From: Hypholoma sublateritium FD-334 SS-4
Lineage: Eukaryota; Basidiomycota; Agaricomycetes; Agaricales; Strophariaceae
Direction of reading: 5' to 3'
Length of the DNA: 64,000 nucleotides
Assembly (NCBI GenBank): GCA_000827495.1
Contig: KN817592.1
Span: 140,067 to 204,066, forward strand
Shown piece after piece: positions 1 to 12,480 of this stretch; the stretch's first letter is position 1; the number at the start of each line of letters is the position of its first letter. The position numbers were made by a program, and so were the translations under genes. Under the pieces are notes generated by a model. The model ran no database searches. It was given only the letters and a program-made list of their open reading frames with translations, and had not been told where the DNA came from.

Positions 1-1635
1 TTGCATCGTTGACGTCTTCCTAGTTTGGCTGGAAAATATTTCCAGTTGGCTGCGTTTGTCATGCTGATTTATGATCACAGTATGTCTCCTCTATGTTGAT
101 ACGAAGGCATGAAACTGAAATACCATCAGTGTTAACCCTGTCGGACGAGGTGCATAATCCATGGACAGCCTGACTCTGCCGATCTCACTCTCGGGAAATA
201 TCCTAGGTCGATAAGATTTGGAGTAGGAAGTTTTCAGGGGTGACGATTCTGTTTCTGTTAAATCGCTACGTCACTCCTCTCCAGTTTATCATCATACTCG
301 ATGGTACGTGTATTTTGAATACAAGTAATTCATTTATTGATTCTTGTATACCTTTTCAACCCAGCTTTCCACGATCCACGATGGACAAAATATGCGTCAG
401 CTCATTTTCCTCGTCGCAATATCTCTAAGCTGACAATCCCTTGCGCTGTGCATTACAGCTGCTCCCATTTCGCGATATTTGAAGGCGCCAGTACAGTTGC
501 GTTGATTGCGAGTAAGTTAGCTTCTACTTGAGAATCTTCGAGCCTGACTAAATATCTCGACATTTTTGTCAGTTTGCCAATGCAAGCTATCTATATCTCG
601 GTCTGCTGCATAAATCTTACCACCTCTCAGCTATCATGATTCTCCGCGTCTACGCCCTTTATCGTCGATCTCTGTACATCTTGATTTTCTTGATGGTATT
701 GTGGGGGGCACAGATTGTCACTTCAGCAGTGGGGCTTCACACCGGATTCAGTAAGAGACATAGCCTATTTTCTTCAATTTTGATTGATCCGGATATTACA
801 GTGGTGGCATTACCTCCGGTACTGACTGGTATTACCGCCTCCTGCTATCGCCTTTGCTGTCGAATCTAACGCACTATGTAATTCTTACAGGTTGTATCTT
901 AACGGGAGATAGTCCAATATTTCGTACGTTGTTTGCAAGACTGAGGGGATACAGAATTCATAGCTGATTTGACCCTATCCTCCAGCCCTTGTATGGGTCG
1001 GTCCTCTGGTGACGGATACAATCATCTTTGGCCTCACTGTATGGCGCACCCGGATGTATCTCCTTACTTCTAGAAAAACACAGTCAGTTCATTTTCATTT
1101 TCGAACCAGAGTACAATCTAAAAGGGCAGGCCCAGCACCATACACGTCTTCATTCGAGACGGAGCAGCCTATTTTTTGGTCATCTTTATGGCCAATCTCA
1201 TAAACACTCTTTTTTTCTTCGTGAGTTACATATACTTCAATTTCCTGAATCAACTCAAAGATTTACTTTCCTTTTTAGCTTGCTGACAGTGATCTCAAAG
1301 CAATCGGAGCCTCTTTCAGCCAGCTGATTACAGCAGTAATGGTATCGCGTATCGTGCTCAATCTTCGCTCCAGTAATTCGTGGAAACAATTCGGGGACAC
1401 CAGTGCCGGCGCGTCTCTGGGGTCTCGCAACGAAAGAAGAGAAAAGGGGAGGAGCCTTCAACCATCATTTCTGACGCGCACGATCTGCGACCTTGAGGAT
1501 TCGGAAGATGCAGAGGGCTCAGAGGGCCGTGTTCAAGTTGACGATGTCGGCAAGGACTCTACCGATAAATCCACGATCCCTTTGTCAAGTATGTCAATAA
1601 GACGTAAACTCGATTCTATACCCTGTGATGTTTGA
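1..1635 (+). CDS. DUF6533-type membrane protein, 5' end cut by window edge
   Basis: This is the 3' part of a multi-exon gene. Readable exons are 24-79, 130-149, 207-303, 365-511, 631-750, 802-828, 891-923, 986-1082, 1136-1220 and 1279-1635, and the phases agree throughout. The protein begins with the DUF6533 pattern (YFQLAAFVMLIYDH, then LTLSDEVDKIWSRKFSG and a helix with LFLLNRY). It continues through MILRVYALYRR, VGPLVTDT and RDGAAYFLVIFMANLIN, typical of the multi-helix DUF6533 proteins that are abundant in Agaricomycetes. It ends in an acidic, Ser-rich cytoplasmic tail. The function of this family is unknown. The extreme N-terminus lies left of the window. A consensus GTATGT near 1588 could splice the tail differently, so the C-terminus is less certain than the core. 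Confidence 0.85.
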
Positions 1636-2140
1636 CACGAGCTGTACATATTACTATACCCTCCATTTATAATGGGACATACATTCGTTGAACATTTGAC
1701 AGGACCAGAACTTATAAGGCAGTGACATAGCCTAATCGGGACTGCCTCGGCGCTCAGATTTTGTACACAAGACGAAGAGTAATTTGAGAGTAAGTGATTG
1801 CAGGATGTTTGATCACACTGATAAAGAATTCGGGGTAATCCGTCAACGAGAATAATTTCGCTGCCTACAGTATTGGATAAATTCCAAGTGTCTGACGAGG
1901 CTTTTGATGGTAGGTCCCTTGAACCTATGTACATACCTGAAAAAGTAACTTGCTATTGTCCTTTCCATCTTCAATTTGACAACTCGGTACTGTGCATCAC
2001 GAATGAAGACGAGATTGAACACACTCCCTACTATTGAGAAGTCATATCAGAGCTTGAAGGCACGTCCGATGTGTCGTCTTCAAACTGGGCGCCAGTGGTG
2101 CATCAAAACATAAGTTGAGTTCCTGATATCAACAAGGCCA
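1636..2140. other. Convergent intergenic stretch, no gene seen
   Basis: This lies between the ends of two convergent genes. Only unsupported open frames are present; I see no conserved motif or repeat. Confidence 0.5.
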
Positions 2141-4311
2141 CTACAGATATAGTGTACGCAAGGTAATCCCATGCCTCCGCAATTCACTTATCGGTATCTG
2201 TAACAATCCGCTTCCTAACTGCTTGAGATCGAAGACAATACCGCGTTTTATTGCTATTCGATTGGTGGTTATTTCTTCTGGAATGATTCCATAAGCGGGT
2301 GGAGGGACCAATTGAAATGGCACGGCATAGCAGACGCTTTGGGCTGGTAGGTGAATGACAGATGAAGTTTCCGAGAAGTTCATGACCCCGAAAGTCACCA
2401 CATTGTGGGATTGCCCACTCTGGCTCCTGGTGCGGTCAAAGATGGACCTCTCAAGAATGGCATAATTCTTGCGCGACGTAATATTGTTTGGATACAATAG
2501 ATCGATGTCAGTGGCTGTAGCATAGTAGTTTCCAACAGGATTGGGTGTGTGCGGCAGCTGGTAGTCCGTTGGTATACCGGGCATTAGAAGCACCGGAAGG
2601 TGTAGCCCGAGATGTGTAAGAATGAGCGGCTTGGTGGGACGATACCAGTGTACTTCTGTGCTTGTGCGCCAAGTGTATTGTTTCGGGCTCCGTGGGATAA
2701 GCGTACTAGTATGAGCGATGGTGCTGGGCTTTGGAAATTCGAAGCCGTAACCCCAATTCATGATATCCAGTAGACCGAGTGTATTTGTGCTCAGAATTGC
2801 CTGTGCCAGTCGAAAGAATGCCTGTCCAGCGCCTTCCCCGTACGCGATCGAAATGCTAACGCCGAAGATTCCCATCAAAGAATATGCACAATCTTCAGCG
2901 CGAGTTACTTCGCGAGAGGCTGCCCATTGCATTCGGCGAGATATGGGGATGTTCCATAGCTGCTGGTCGAGTTCTTTCTTGGTGATACCGGCAGCGGTCT
3001 GAATTACGTCGAGGATCGAGTCGTTTATCTTATCATTTCCAGTGCCAGGCACAAGTTGCTGCCAGTGACTCCCGTAGAATTTGATGGTCGTCGGTGCGAG
3101 AAGTTCTTGCAACGTCCAACCTCGAGTAAACCACGAATCTTTCCGCATATTCTGGAGAGATGTAGTTTCCGCAAGGAACGTTACACATATGTGAGAGAAC
3201 CGATACCACCTGAACATAGAACGGATTGATTCGTCGAGCTCAGAGCTGCTTTCTTTATTGATGCAAATTGTGTCCATCCATCCCAAAGTCACTTGGTATT
3301 CCGTGGCCGCGATTTTACAGAAATTGGTGAGCTTTTTATATCCTGCAGAATGCATGTCGAAGTTGCCGCTCTTCCACTTGTCGTAAGTCACTTCGCCCGA
3401 TGCATCATGGAGCCATGTGTGTGATAAGACAGCATACCGGCCATATGGTGACAGAAAGGCTCGGATGGCTAACCTTTCGGGAGTCCCTGCAGCGGTTTTG
3501 TGTTTTGAACTGTCTCCCTGGAAATTGTCCGCCGTAAAGCGGCGAATGTCGGATTTGACCTTGTCTTCGTCGAAATCTCTTTCAATTGCCGTTGATATGA
3601 GTTGCCATATTTCACTCCTCTCCATAAGTTTGAGTTCGGAGCCGTTAGATTTGAACCCCAATAGCCGAATAGGCATCTGATTGAATACTTGATAGTGCAT
3701 AGTGTCTAGCGCAAGTTGAAGCAAAGGCGGCTTCCTCGCGGAAATAACTGCATATTGTAATTTCTAAGGTCAGTATACATGCATTCAGTGGGATTCAGTC
3801 AGCGGAAAGGCAGCACACCTTGACTCTGAAACTGCACAGGAGCGTGGGCTGCAGGCCGCGCAAGGGCTGTAACAAAGTGGCTTAGGGCAGAAATGAGCTG
3901 TTGGGCTTCATGCTGCAAGTTCGAATAATTGTTGCCGTCTACAAAATATGCTGGTTCATTTGGGGTGCCCACAGAGCAATTTACTCAAGCTTCACCATCG
4001 TGATAGTTTTTTGTATTCGAACCTTTGAATGTCACAGTCAGGAAGCGATGGCGAATGGAAGACATGTAATGTTCTCACCTGCCACTGAAGGCGGAGAATG
4101 GACCTGCACAATTGGGGTGATAAAGTTTTGGAGAGCCTCGATAAGCGTTTGGGCACACTGGGCACCTCCAGGATTTATTTGAGCTGAATATCAGAATAAA
4201 ACCATAAATTCATGCATCATGCATCAGTCCGAGCACGTGCATATTTCACGCTATCGCGCCCCGCACCGCGAGTCCGACATAAACGTTTAAACACCCACCA
4301 GATGAGAACAT
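2141..4311 (-). CDS. HET-domain (heterokaryon incompatibility) protein, 614 aa
   Basis: Exons on the minus strand are 4311-4299, 4183-4079, 3938-3819 and 3747-2141, giving 614 residues. The long last exon carries the HET domain, roughly residues 185-330: AVLSHTW, then GWMDTICINK, SIRSMFRWY and FTRGWTLQELLAP, followed by the EDCAYSLMGIF block that typifies basidiomycete HET proteins. HET domains act in fungal allorecognition and cell death; the partner of this one is unknown. The first in-frame ATG of the last exon is at 3700, but the frame stays open upstream and joins exons encoding LIEALQNFITPIVQ and LQHEAQQLISALSHFV. I therefore extend the gene to 4311. The 13-nt first exon is the least certain part. 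No NACHT or ankyrin region is fused to it. Confidence 0.82.
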
Positions 4312-4538
4312 ATTGATGCGTTAACCTTTACACGTTGATTCACAGGAAGGTAAGTTGCAGTTGTAAACTTAGTTTCATTCAATTGAGGGTAAGTGATTAG
4401 GATGATCGACTTGTTATCGACTGCAGGAGTTTGATTGGGTAGTGACAAAACTGGAGAATACGGTGCCGACCTGTTAGGGTCACTTGGAGGAGCTAGCAGA
4501 CCAAGTGGTCGAGGATAGACCAGGGAATACTGTGGTAT

Positions 4539-4567
4539 TTCCAGTTGGGTATCTACTACAACTGGAA
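4539..4567. repeat. Perfect 9-bp inverted repeat, 11-nt loop
   Basis: TTCCAGTTG at 4539-4547 is exactly complemented by CAACTGGAA at 4559-4567. It could form a hairpin or be a palindromic binding site; no known motif matches with confidence. Confidence 0.7.
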
Positions 4568-4690
4568 CATACTATATATACTACTTANGAGGTCGTCTGA
4601 CTAACNATAAGTACCTAAATAGCCTGGTATCAATGATGTCCGATGTACACAACATGATCGTGATATGATGGAGATATGATCATCATCTGT

Positions 4691-4718
4691 CAACTTGCAA
4701 CAGTCAACTTGCAACAGT
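4691..4718. repeat. Tandem duplication of a 14-mer
   Basis: CAACTTGCAACAGT occurs twice with no spacer (4691-4704 and 4705-4718) in the divergent intergenic region. Confidence 0.8.
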
Positions 4719-4932
4719 GTGCACTGAAGCTGTGTCAGGGTACTCTGCACGTGTTCTCTGCGTAGTCATCGTGGGTCTTTGTTTGAGTATTAGTCAAGTA
4801 TTGGGATACCCAGGCGTCAATAAGTATTGTGGACCTTACCACGGGCGACTAACAAGAGACTCATCACTTTCTAGCGTGTTGGCCTTGTGATTACGCCAGA
4901 GTACCAAAGACTTCCTCGATACCCAAAATTCA

Positions 4933-6555
4933 ATGGCCACAGCTGGTTTGATCCAGAACGAGGGGATCGAGCAATCCGAGGAAGAGGATGTGGCGGCTAC
5001 ACCAGCATTGCGACGAGACCCTGAAGTTGCTACACCAATATCCACCCCGGTAAAAAAATCATGTTTTGTCTACACAGTATTCTAATTCTCGAATGTAGTC
5101 CGACGGCGTCCAACTCCCCGAATCATTGTTCGATTCCTTGGTGGAAACTCTGCGAGTATGTGTATCAATAACTTCTTTTTTTCTGATGTCAATCTAACTC
5201 TGCAATGCGTAGAAAAATCGTTTAGCTCAACTTTCCAGTGGTGAACAGCAGCGCGAGGTCATACGATATATGAGGGGCCTATACAAGTGGTTGGAAAGAG
5301 ACGTCCATGACCGGCGGTCTGAGCTACGTGGGGTGGTTTCTAGAGTAGACCAACTGATCCACGACTTACGTGGCGTGCAAATGCAAGGCAAGTACTTGCT
5401 TTTTATCAGCGCATCATGCATCAAGACGAACGCGCTGATTACCTCTGATATGTAGACACTGGTAGGACTTCTTCGTCCAATGGATCTCCCCGTAGCGCCC
5501 TGGACACGCCAAACGGGGGGCCTAAAATCCTTGAGCGAAATCCCCCGACGGAGCAATCAACACCTATTGCACCACACTCCGCAGACCAAGCTTCTGGATT
5601 CACTGCGGGGGTCGCTGCAGCTCCCTCCGTCGGCGCAAGTGGTACCGAAAACATTGAGAATATATCGCGACATCCTACATTTCACTTTCTTCCCCAGATG
5701 ACGGCCACAGATCATCATACCACCGTAGAGTCTTCCCTCCAGGTCCCCCAAGAATCTCAACCAAATTCGGGGACGATGGTAATGCTTGGTGTCGGCTCGA
5801 ATAATAATCAGGCTCAGGCCTACCCAGTGGCTACCATCATAATCCAGAGTCATTCTCAACAACAGCAACAACAGCAATACATATCTCAGTCGTATCCTCA
5901 AACACCTCCTACTGTGAGATACCGTAGAAGGACGTCGGGACCACCAGTTGTACCAAGCATGGACGGGCGGTTCTACTCAAACCGGATGCACCCTCCACCT
6001 CAACCCACAGTCACTGTCAGATCGGAGTCTCACACTCGAAGTCGTAGCCGAAGTCCAAGACGCGGTCGTCATCACAGTCCTCGATGGCGCAGTCGCAGTC
6101 CCCGAGCACTACGCGAGCACACACCCCCGCCAGTCGTCATTTCACCACCTGACAGATATACACGTGGAACTTCGCAGACACCATCGCCGCGGGAGAGGAC
6201 TTATGATTGGCCTAGACCAACAAGCCCTATCAGGCATTATTCCTATGGAGTGACGCCGCCATCTCCCCAGCGCAGGGAGGCGGAGGGAACAAATGCGGCC
6301 GCGCTTCAGGCTCAGGTGGTCAAAGAGCTGGGGGACCTGCGCGAGATGTTTCAGAAGCTCACCGAGGAGAAGGAACGAGAGCGCCGACAACCAGGGCGAT
6401 TTGCGTTTTCAAAAAGTGGTAGGCATCGTGAGCTCTATTCGTTATAGCTTTCTGACTGCATTTCCGATGAAGAAGATGTCATGATGTATTCAATCTTTGG
6501 ATTGATGCTACTCTTTGGGTTCTGCCAGTGGCTTGCTCTGAAGGTAATCTTATAA
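4933..6555 (+). CDS. Unrecognised Arg/Ser- and Pro-rich protein with predicted C-terminal membrane tail
   Basis: Exons are 4933-5049, 5099-5155, 5213-5387 and 5456-6427, with a probable last exon at 6476-6555. The N-terminal half is acidic, followed by a helical stretch (KNRLAQLSSGEQQREVIRYM, then YKWLERDVHDRRSELR) that could form a coiled coil. The long fourth exon is low complexity: a Gln run, an RSRSRSPRRGRHHSP-type RS segment, many SP/TP sites, then an amphipathic helix ending EEKERERRQPGRF. If intron 6428-6475 is removed (CTGAC branch site 19 nt before the AG), the protein ends in a hydrophobic helix, SIFGLMLLFGFCQWLALK. If it is retained, translation stops at 6447. Intron 5388-5455 is GC-AG. 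I know no family for it. The mix resembles neither a canonical splicing factor (no RRM) nor a Gag (no zinc knuckle). Confidence 0.6.
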
Positions 6556-6924
6556 ACCTCTATTGACTTTCCAGTTGCGTATTTTTCTAACATTTATAGT
6601 GACGGAGATTCACGTAATGCACGCTGTGGATCCATGGAAGAATTCATCACGACGCGGATTTTATAGGTCATTCATGGCAAGCAATTAAATGGAGTACAAC
6701 TATTACGCAGCAATGATTAAACGAAATCTCTGCTCAAGGGACATTGAGCGTCAGGTTTCAAGCTTTCAGAACGACTAATGTCTTGCTCAAATTCCCTGTG
6801 ATCATACATGTTATTGCAACGACCCGCGCAGATCATCCACACTTTATTCTAATGGTATGGTCTAGTGAAATAGAAATGAAGTGCCAAAAAATGCACAAAA
6901 AATAAGATCCGTGGTGTAATCAAG
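6556..6924. other. Convergent intergenic stretch, no gene seen
   Basis: This AT-rich region lies between two convergent genes and probably holds both 3' untranslated regions. No other feature is seen. Confidence 0.5.
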
Positions 6925-9413
6925 TCAGACAGAGTGCTCGCTCTTCTCACTGGTATCCAGTTCTTGACATTCATCGTCTACAGGAGGCTGGACAGCCTTT
7001 TCTGGGTCGGGGTTGTGTCTCTCCTTCGTCAGCCCATTGCGTGCTTCTTCCCGAAGCTTCTGCTCATCTCCCCTGTCGAGATTCTTGTGCTTGATCATGA
7101 ACACGCTCGCAACAGTCGCGACCGCGTTCAATACAGCATGCAGAATGAACAACGTCCTGAAGCCACGTGTGTATCCTTTATTCAAAACGATGTCAGCGAT
7201 GGATGATGATATGCCAAGGGTCGCGGGGGAGGCCAGTGCCGAGGGGTTGTTTATCACAGCTGTTATGATCGCCGAAGGGAGGGACAGGTCGTGCATTGAT
7301 GATCGTAATGAATTATTTCTGTCAGATACAATCAATATCCCTCGCAACGAAAACGTCACGGTGTTTGCTTATGGCACCAACGTACATGATAGTGGCACTG
7401 ATCGCAAGGGCCAAAGTTCCACCAAATAACCGAATGAACTACACGTTCGCCAGACAGTCAACAAATGTCAGCGCACGTAGAAGTGATTCCCTACATTTCT
7501 GAACGCCGTGACAACAGACATGTCTCGTCGAGATACACTGGCTTGCGCCGCGATAGTGGTTGTTTGGAATGTCTAAGCGTTCAAATTTTAGCCAGAACAT
7601 TTGGAATGCGTACAAAGGATTACCTGGCCAGATCCGCTTCCAGCAAGGAGCATGTATACGACAAGCTCCGCCTTGTGCGAATGCGGAGTGATTGTCGATA
7701 TCAACCCACATCCAACAGACCAAATTGCAAAACCAGAATGAATGATGCTCTGCGCCTCTCAATAAGCTAAATGTTTATCACGGTACCGAGGATCATAACG
7801 TACCCTATATCGTCCTGTGCGACTAACAATTACACCCTGATCGTACTCATTGAGTTTTCGGATGTGAGTTATTATGGAAAATAACCATACCGAAATCCAG
7901 CTGAGTAGTATCTGGCTGACCAGCACCGGTATCAAGAAAATTGATGCGCCAATGGGACCGTAGCCAAGAACGACTTGGAAATACTGAGGTAAGTAATACA
8001 AGGTCGAGAAGTAGACAAATCCGCTGTGTCGCAAGTAATTTAAGTACCGAGACCAGGAAATGGAGATGAGCACTTACTTGATGAACATGGTAATATATAC
8101 ACCGCTAACGGTGACATCCTTGAACATATACACTGTATATCATAAGCCTTAGTCAGTGAATCGGATAACACATTCATGAGCAGTACTTACTGGGTACGAT
8201 AGGAAGTCGCGCGCCTTTCCATTCCCATAGGCAGAATAATGCAATAACGAACAAGCCGGAGAATAACGTGGCAAGTACGATAGTCGACGTCCATGGGAAA
8301 GTAACACCGCCCTGTAGGAGGCAAAAGTATTGGCCAGCGCAAAAATACAGTCGAGGAACGGAAACGTACCCAGATGAGAGGCAATATTATCAGTGTGCAT
8401 CCAATAAGTGTTAATATAGCGCCAAGGAAATCCACGGCTAGAAGCTTCCTACATGATAGCTCAGCGAAGCGCAAGATGTGATAGTGCGTCATTGCGGACT
8501 TACTCTTTTATGTTTCCCGTGACCGGCTTAAGTGGGAGAATGAAAGACACAACAAGTACAGCGGCTAGGGATATTGGCAGACAGACCCAGAAGCACCACT
8601 GCGCATTACCGTTCATCCTGTTAGTAGCGCATCGCTTTTTGAAAATCAGGTAGCATACCCTCCAGGTGACCTTCTGTGCCAATGCTCCTCCGATGACAGG
8701 GCCAATGGCGTACCCAATAGCGACAACGCTTCCTATAATTCCTTGATACTTTCCTCTATGAATGAAGTTAAGAGTGAGAATATTCGACACGTAATAGTAT
8801 ATACTTGCCTGTCCCGTAGACTAACAACATCAGAAACGACGATCTGGGCCATACTGATCAGCCCTCCTATGCGACAGGGATGGGCGTACAGTTTTTGGTT
8901 AGAAAACGGTACCAAGAATGCCGACGAGAGCGTAGGTGCTTATCGCGAACCTCCTCCAGCCCCTGCTATGCCCCGGAACACAATCAATTGCACGATCGTC
9001 CTCGAAAATCCAGCTAGCAGGTTTCCAAACATGAAGACAGACATAGCAACAGCTATTGCTGCCTTGCGTCCGAAGATGTCACTGAAGCGGCCGTAGAGTG
9101 GCTGGAAAGCGGTGGAGGTTAGGAGATATGAGGATGGCACCCATGACACAATCGCGCCGGCGTTGAAAGCAACAGAGATGGTGGGGATGGCAGTGGCGAT
9201 GATCACCGTGTCTAGAGTCGACACGACGATACATAACGAGAGCCCCAGGAAACATGCAATGATTTTGTTGAGCGGTAGAAGGTTGGTCTGGTCGGTGAGC
9301 TCCACCTCGGCCCGGACTTTCTTCGCGGCGACCACAGCTACAGATGGACTGGCGGCTCTCGTCTCGCAAGCCTCCGATGGAGGGGGAGTCGTCTCCTGTC
9401 CGTGTGTAGACAT
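6925..9413 (-). CDS. MFS transporter, DHA2 (14-TM drug:H+ antiporter) type, 591 aa
   Basis: Thirteen exons run 9413-8951, 8866-8819, 8755-8659, 8598-8504, 8448-8370, 8311-8190, 8132-8078, 8023-7891, 7836-7804, 7749-7624, 7572-7495, 7438-7386 and 7318-6925, totalling 1776 nt. The protein has a charged N-terminus and the first helix region KIIACFLGLSLCIVV. It has MFS motif A (GRFSDIFGRK), SLRDRGKYQGI after TM4, and antiporter motif C in TM5 (GYAIGPVIGG). Further helices run to a basic, acidic-ended cytoplasmic tail. Length and motif C fit the 14-TM DHA2 group, which exports drugs and secondary metabolites at the plasma or vacuolar membrane. The substrate cannot be read from the sequence, and no biosynthetic cluster adjoins it. 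The intron after exon 2 is GC-AG. ATG 9413 is the first in-frame ATG. Confidence 0.93.
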
Positions 9414-12400
9414 CTCGCGAAGCAAAACGAAGGCCCTAATTTTTTGGTGAGTGTATTTATACCACGAGCCAACGATGAAAGTCTTTTTATACCGTGAATT
9501 TGCAATACCCTAGAAGCATACAAAGATGTCACGGTAAAGCATGAAGCATCAATAACCCTGGAGGGTGTGTATTACAGGTGCGATCCGGATACGCATCCGG
9601 GCCATCGGCGCCGAGCACATGGAGGCAACTAGAAGAGCGCGAAGAAGAGCGTATCCTCCAAAGATACGAGGTCGTGACAGCCTGTCGCAGGGTGCGGCGA
9701 GCGTCCAATCAGTTCCCGATAGACCAGGAGGCCGGAAGTCCATCCGCACATGTAAAGTTATACAGGCCTATACAGGGTTTTACATTTTGTAGTGTTTTCG
9801 GCTTGTTCGTCCGTCGGAATACAGATGAGAACAGAACACGTCTGTCGAATTTATGTCGTTGACACATCCGGTCGGCAGAAGCGGAAGAGAACAAATATGG
9901 CAGAGCCACGGCCCACGGATAACGAACGACACGCGATTGGGCAATTTGCAACTCCATCGTGCGACTCGGAAAAGTGAATTTTCAGAGCTTCCTACTTGAC
10001 GGAGTTCATTTTCTATGCTGCATTAAGAGCCTTCCTGAGAATTAGGAAATGAGTCTGCAAGATACCGCTCTGAATCTCAACATTAGCTTTGAGTACAATC
10101 TAAGAGGCGTGAGGTGCAGTGAGGTGTTCCAATGAGCCTAGGACGTCAGCGATACCGCCGGCGGAGCATTTATAGGAGCACAAGGGTGTCATAGGACTGA
10201 TGGAGATGAGGTTTTCTGAGACCCGAGAGTTCAGTCACATGTAGAAGGCGTTGACATAAAATAGCACCGTTGATATGCTTGCCAGATATGCTAGGCAATG
10301 AGAATGCGTTCAAAGTTCATCCACAGGACCGGAGTACCGTGTTTGAGGGAAGGTTCTTCGTAAGTTTCCACTGGTTAGCTTTCGAAGATTGAATGTGCAG
10401 TTGACCGAGCTTTGACAGAGTTCGAGCGCCTCCTGCAGAAATCTGTCCCTAGTTGAGTGTTGAGAGCGAGCAGGGTTCGGGTAAGGTTTCGGCAAGCACG
10501 GCATTGCGATCATAATGTAATGTTGAATCGGAGAATCAATATTGGAAAGCAACCAATTCGTCGACCAACAGCACGAGTCTCGATGTTGCCAGCAATGCCA
10601 CACCAACTTGTTATTGTTCTCAGCTGCTCACTAGCCAAATCACTGTCTGACCGCAAACATCATCACCGACTGTCTATTCGGTGGCCATTCCATGGCTTAT
10701 CGGTCTTGGAATGGTTAGTTTTCAGTGTCAAAGAACACCAGTTTCCATTGCGTCTCGACACAAATTCGTCTCTTCATCATGCGGCCTGAAGGACCTTAAT
10801 ACGATCCTCAAGTATCTCATCGGGCCTACCCATATAATTTTGATTGTTTTGCACCCCCAGAAATTGTACCGAAAGCTTGTCCTATTTACAACTGGATTTC
10901 AGGCCTGAAGTTCGCGAGCTTGGGGTGACTTGGCGCATATCCACTGGATTGAAGACATCGCTACAATATCCAATCGAGATTTCCTCAAGGACGACAGAGA
11001 GTGGCATCTATACATCTTGTCTACATCCAAATCACCATGAAGAACAGGTGCGGTAATTTAAGGTGAAATAATCATGGCATCGTTCTACTTATCCTCACCG
11101 GTGGATCCCACCGACCGCAATTAATTACCTTTCTGAAGAATTTGAGGCCTCATGGTACAAGCTACTTATGCCAGGGTATGCGCGTCACCTACCGCGGCAA
11201 CTTGAACAAGCGACTGTGGGATCACTCCCGAAATTATACCGCCGCGTCCTTGCCTCCTTGGTTTCTTGCATATCACCTACCGGTGCCGGGACACCTGCGC
11301 ACCTCTCAGTCCCCGGCTTATCAGAGTCCAGATAGACCGGCTCGACAACGAATTCCGATTTCATCTTGGCGGCCGCTTTCGTGAGCCAGTATACAACAGA
11401 GTGTGGCCGCTGACAGATGCATAGGATCCCGTAGCCCTCCCTCGCGACGCAGTGGAAGTAATGTGACTAAGTCGCCCACCAGGCGAAATTGGACGATGGT
11501 TCTCCGAGGACTACGAGTCTCAAGAGGCGTTGGCGCACCGCCTCTGGTGGCCCGGTCCGCGTCGCCATCTTCCCGCGGTGCCTCCGACGTTATGCGCGCC
11601 GCTAGCGGTTGGCTAATAGCGGATGACCTGGATCCCGAAGGAGATGAATATTTCATGAAAGAGCTTGTCAAATGGGATCGCTTCAATTATGAGTGCAAGA
11701 TATCAAGAGGTCTGAAGCATTCCATGTAAAGTTCTGCAGATGGCCGCCTTTGGGCCGTCTCGGTCTTGCTTGACGATATGTGTATGGGCTTCCATCCGGC
11801 GATAATTTGCCACTCGCGAGGAAGTAATTTAGCCTCGACCTACGAAGGTGAGCGAACCCGGGCAGAGCTCACTGTTTAAATGAGTCGAGTCCAGATGCCT
11901 GAACAACGCAAGAGCAGTACCTAGCAGCACCCAGACGGCAATTCCGATGTTTTTTCTATCTGATCCACCTTCTCGACTGGCCTAGGTTAGCAGCGATGGA
12001 GCATGACATACATAGGTGCAACATAGGCGTTAAAGCGCGCCGCGTCATGGTCCCAGGTATCGGCCTAGAGCTATGGACGCGCAAGGGCCGCCAACGCCGA
12101 TAATGAACTGGCTCGCGCGCAGTAAGCACAATCTACTGCGGTCCTTCGAGTGCGTTTCCTAGACGTCTCCGTACACTGGTGTGCGCAACTTGAATACTCA
12201 ATGAACACCATGTTACTTTATAATGCCATTGAAGAATCAAACGCATGTTAGTTCTATTCTGAATGCCTGGCGTGTAAATTACCCGTTCCCATAAAACCAC
12301 CGGTTTTCAATCCGTGGGTGTCCGTTGGGTGTCCGAAAGAAATATTTGCGAACCGCTTCCCCAAAAAAGGGCGCGGCTCACCGATGGATCGGCACACGTG

Positions 12401-12480
12401 ATAGGATAGATAACTAGGCCCCAGAATTGTCTAAACTCGTTCTCTCACTTCAACTACCACCATCCACACCTCTACACATC
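9414..12480. other. Three-kb stretch without a recognisable gene
   Basis: This holds the MFS promoter on the left and the aldolase promoter on the right, including a CACGTG E-box at 12395-12400 and CT-rich sequence just before the aldolase ATG. Between them are many short open frames on both strands, none with a family motif or a convincing exon chain. Regions 10600-11050 and 11100-11730 have frames that break repeatedly and could be decayed coding or transposon sequence, but I cannot name a source. Confidence 0.45.

Larger units (their letters stand above)
4312..4932. other. Divergent intergenic region with repeats
   Basis: This is the shared upstream region of the HET protein (minus) and the Arg/Ser-rich protein (plus). 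It holds a 9-bp inverted repeat, a duplicated 14-mer, two ambiguous bases (4588, 4606), and a segment bounded by TGTTAG (4472) and CTAACA (ending 4854). No coding exon is recognised. Confidence 0.5.

Noticed and set aside
4933..6555. RS-rich protein as a retrotransposon Gag
   Set aside because: No zinc knuckle, no downstream protease or reverse transcriptase, and the gene is spliced.
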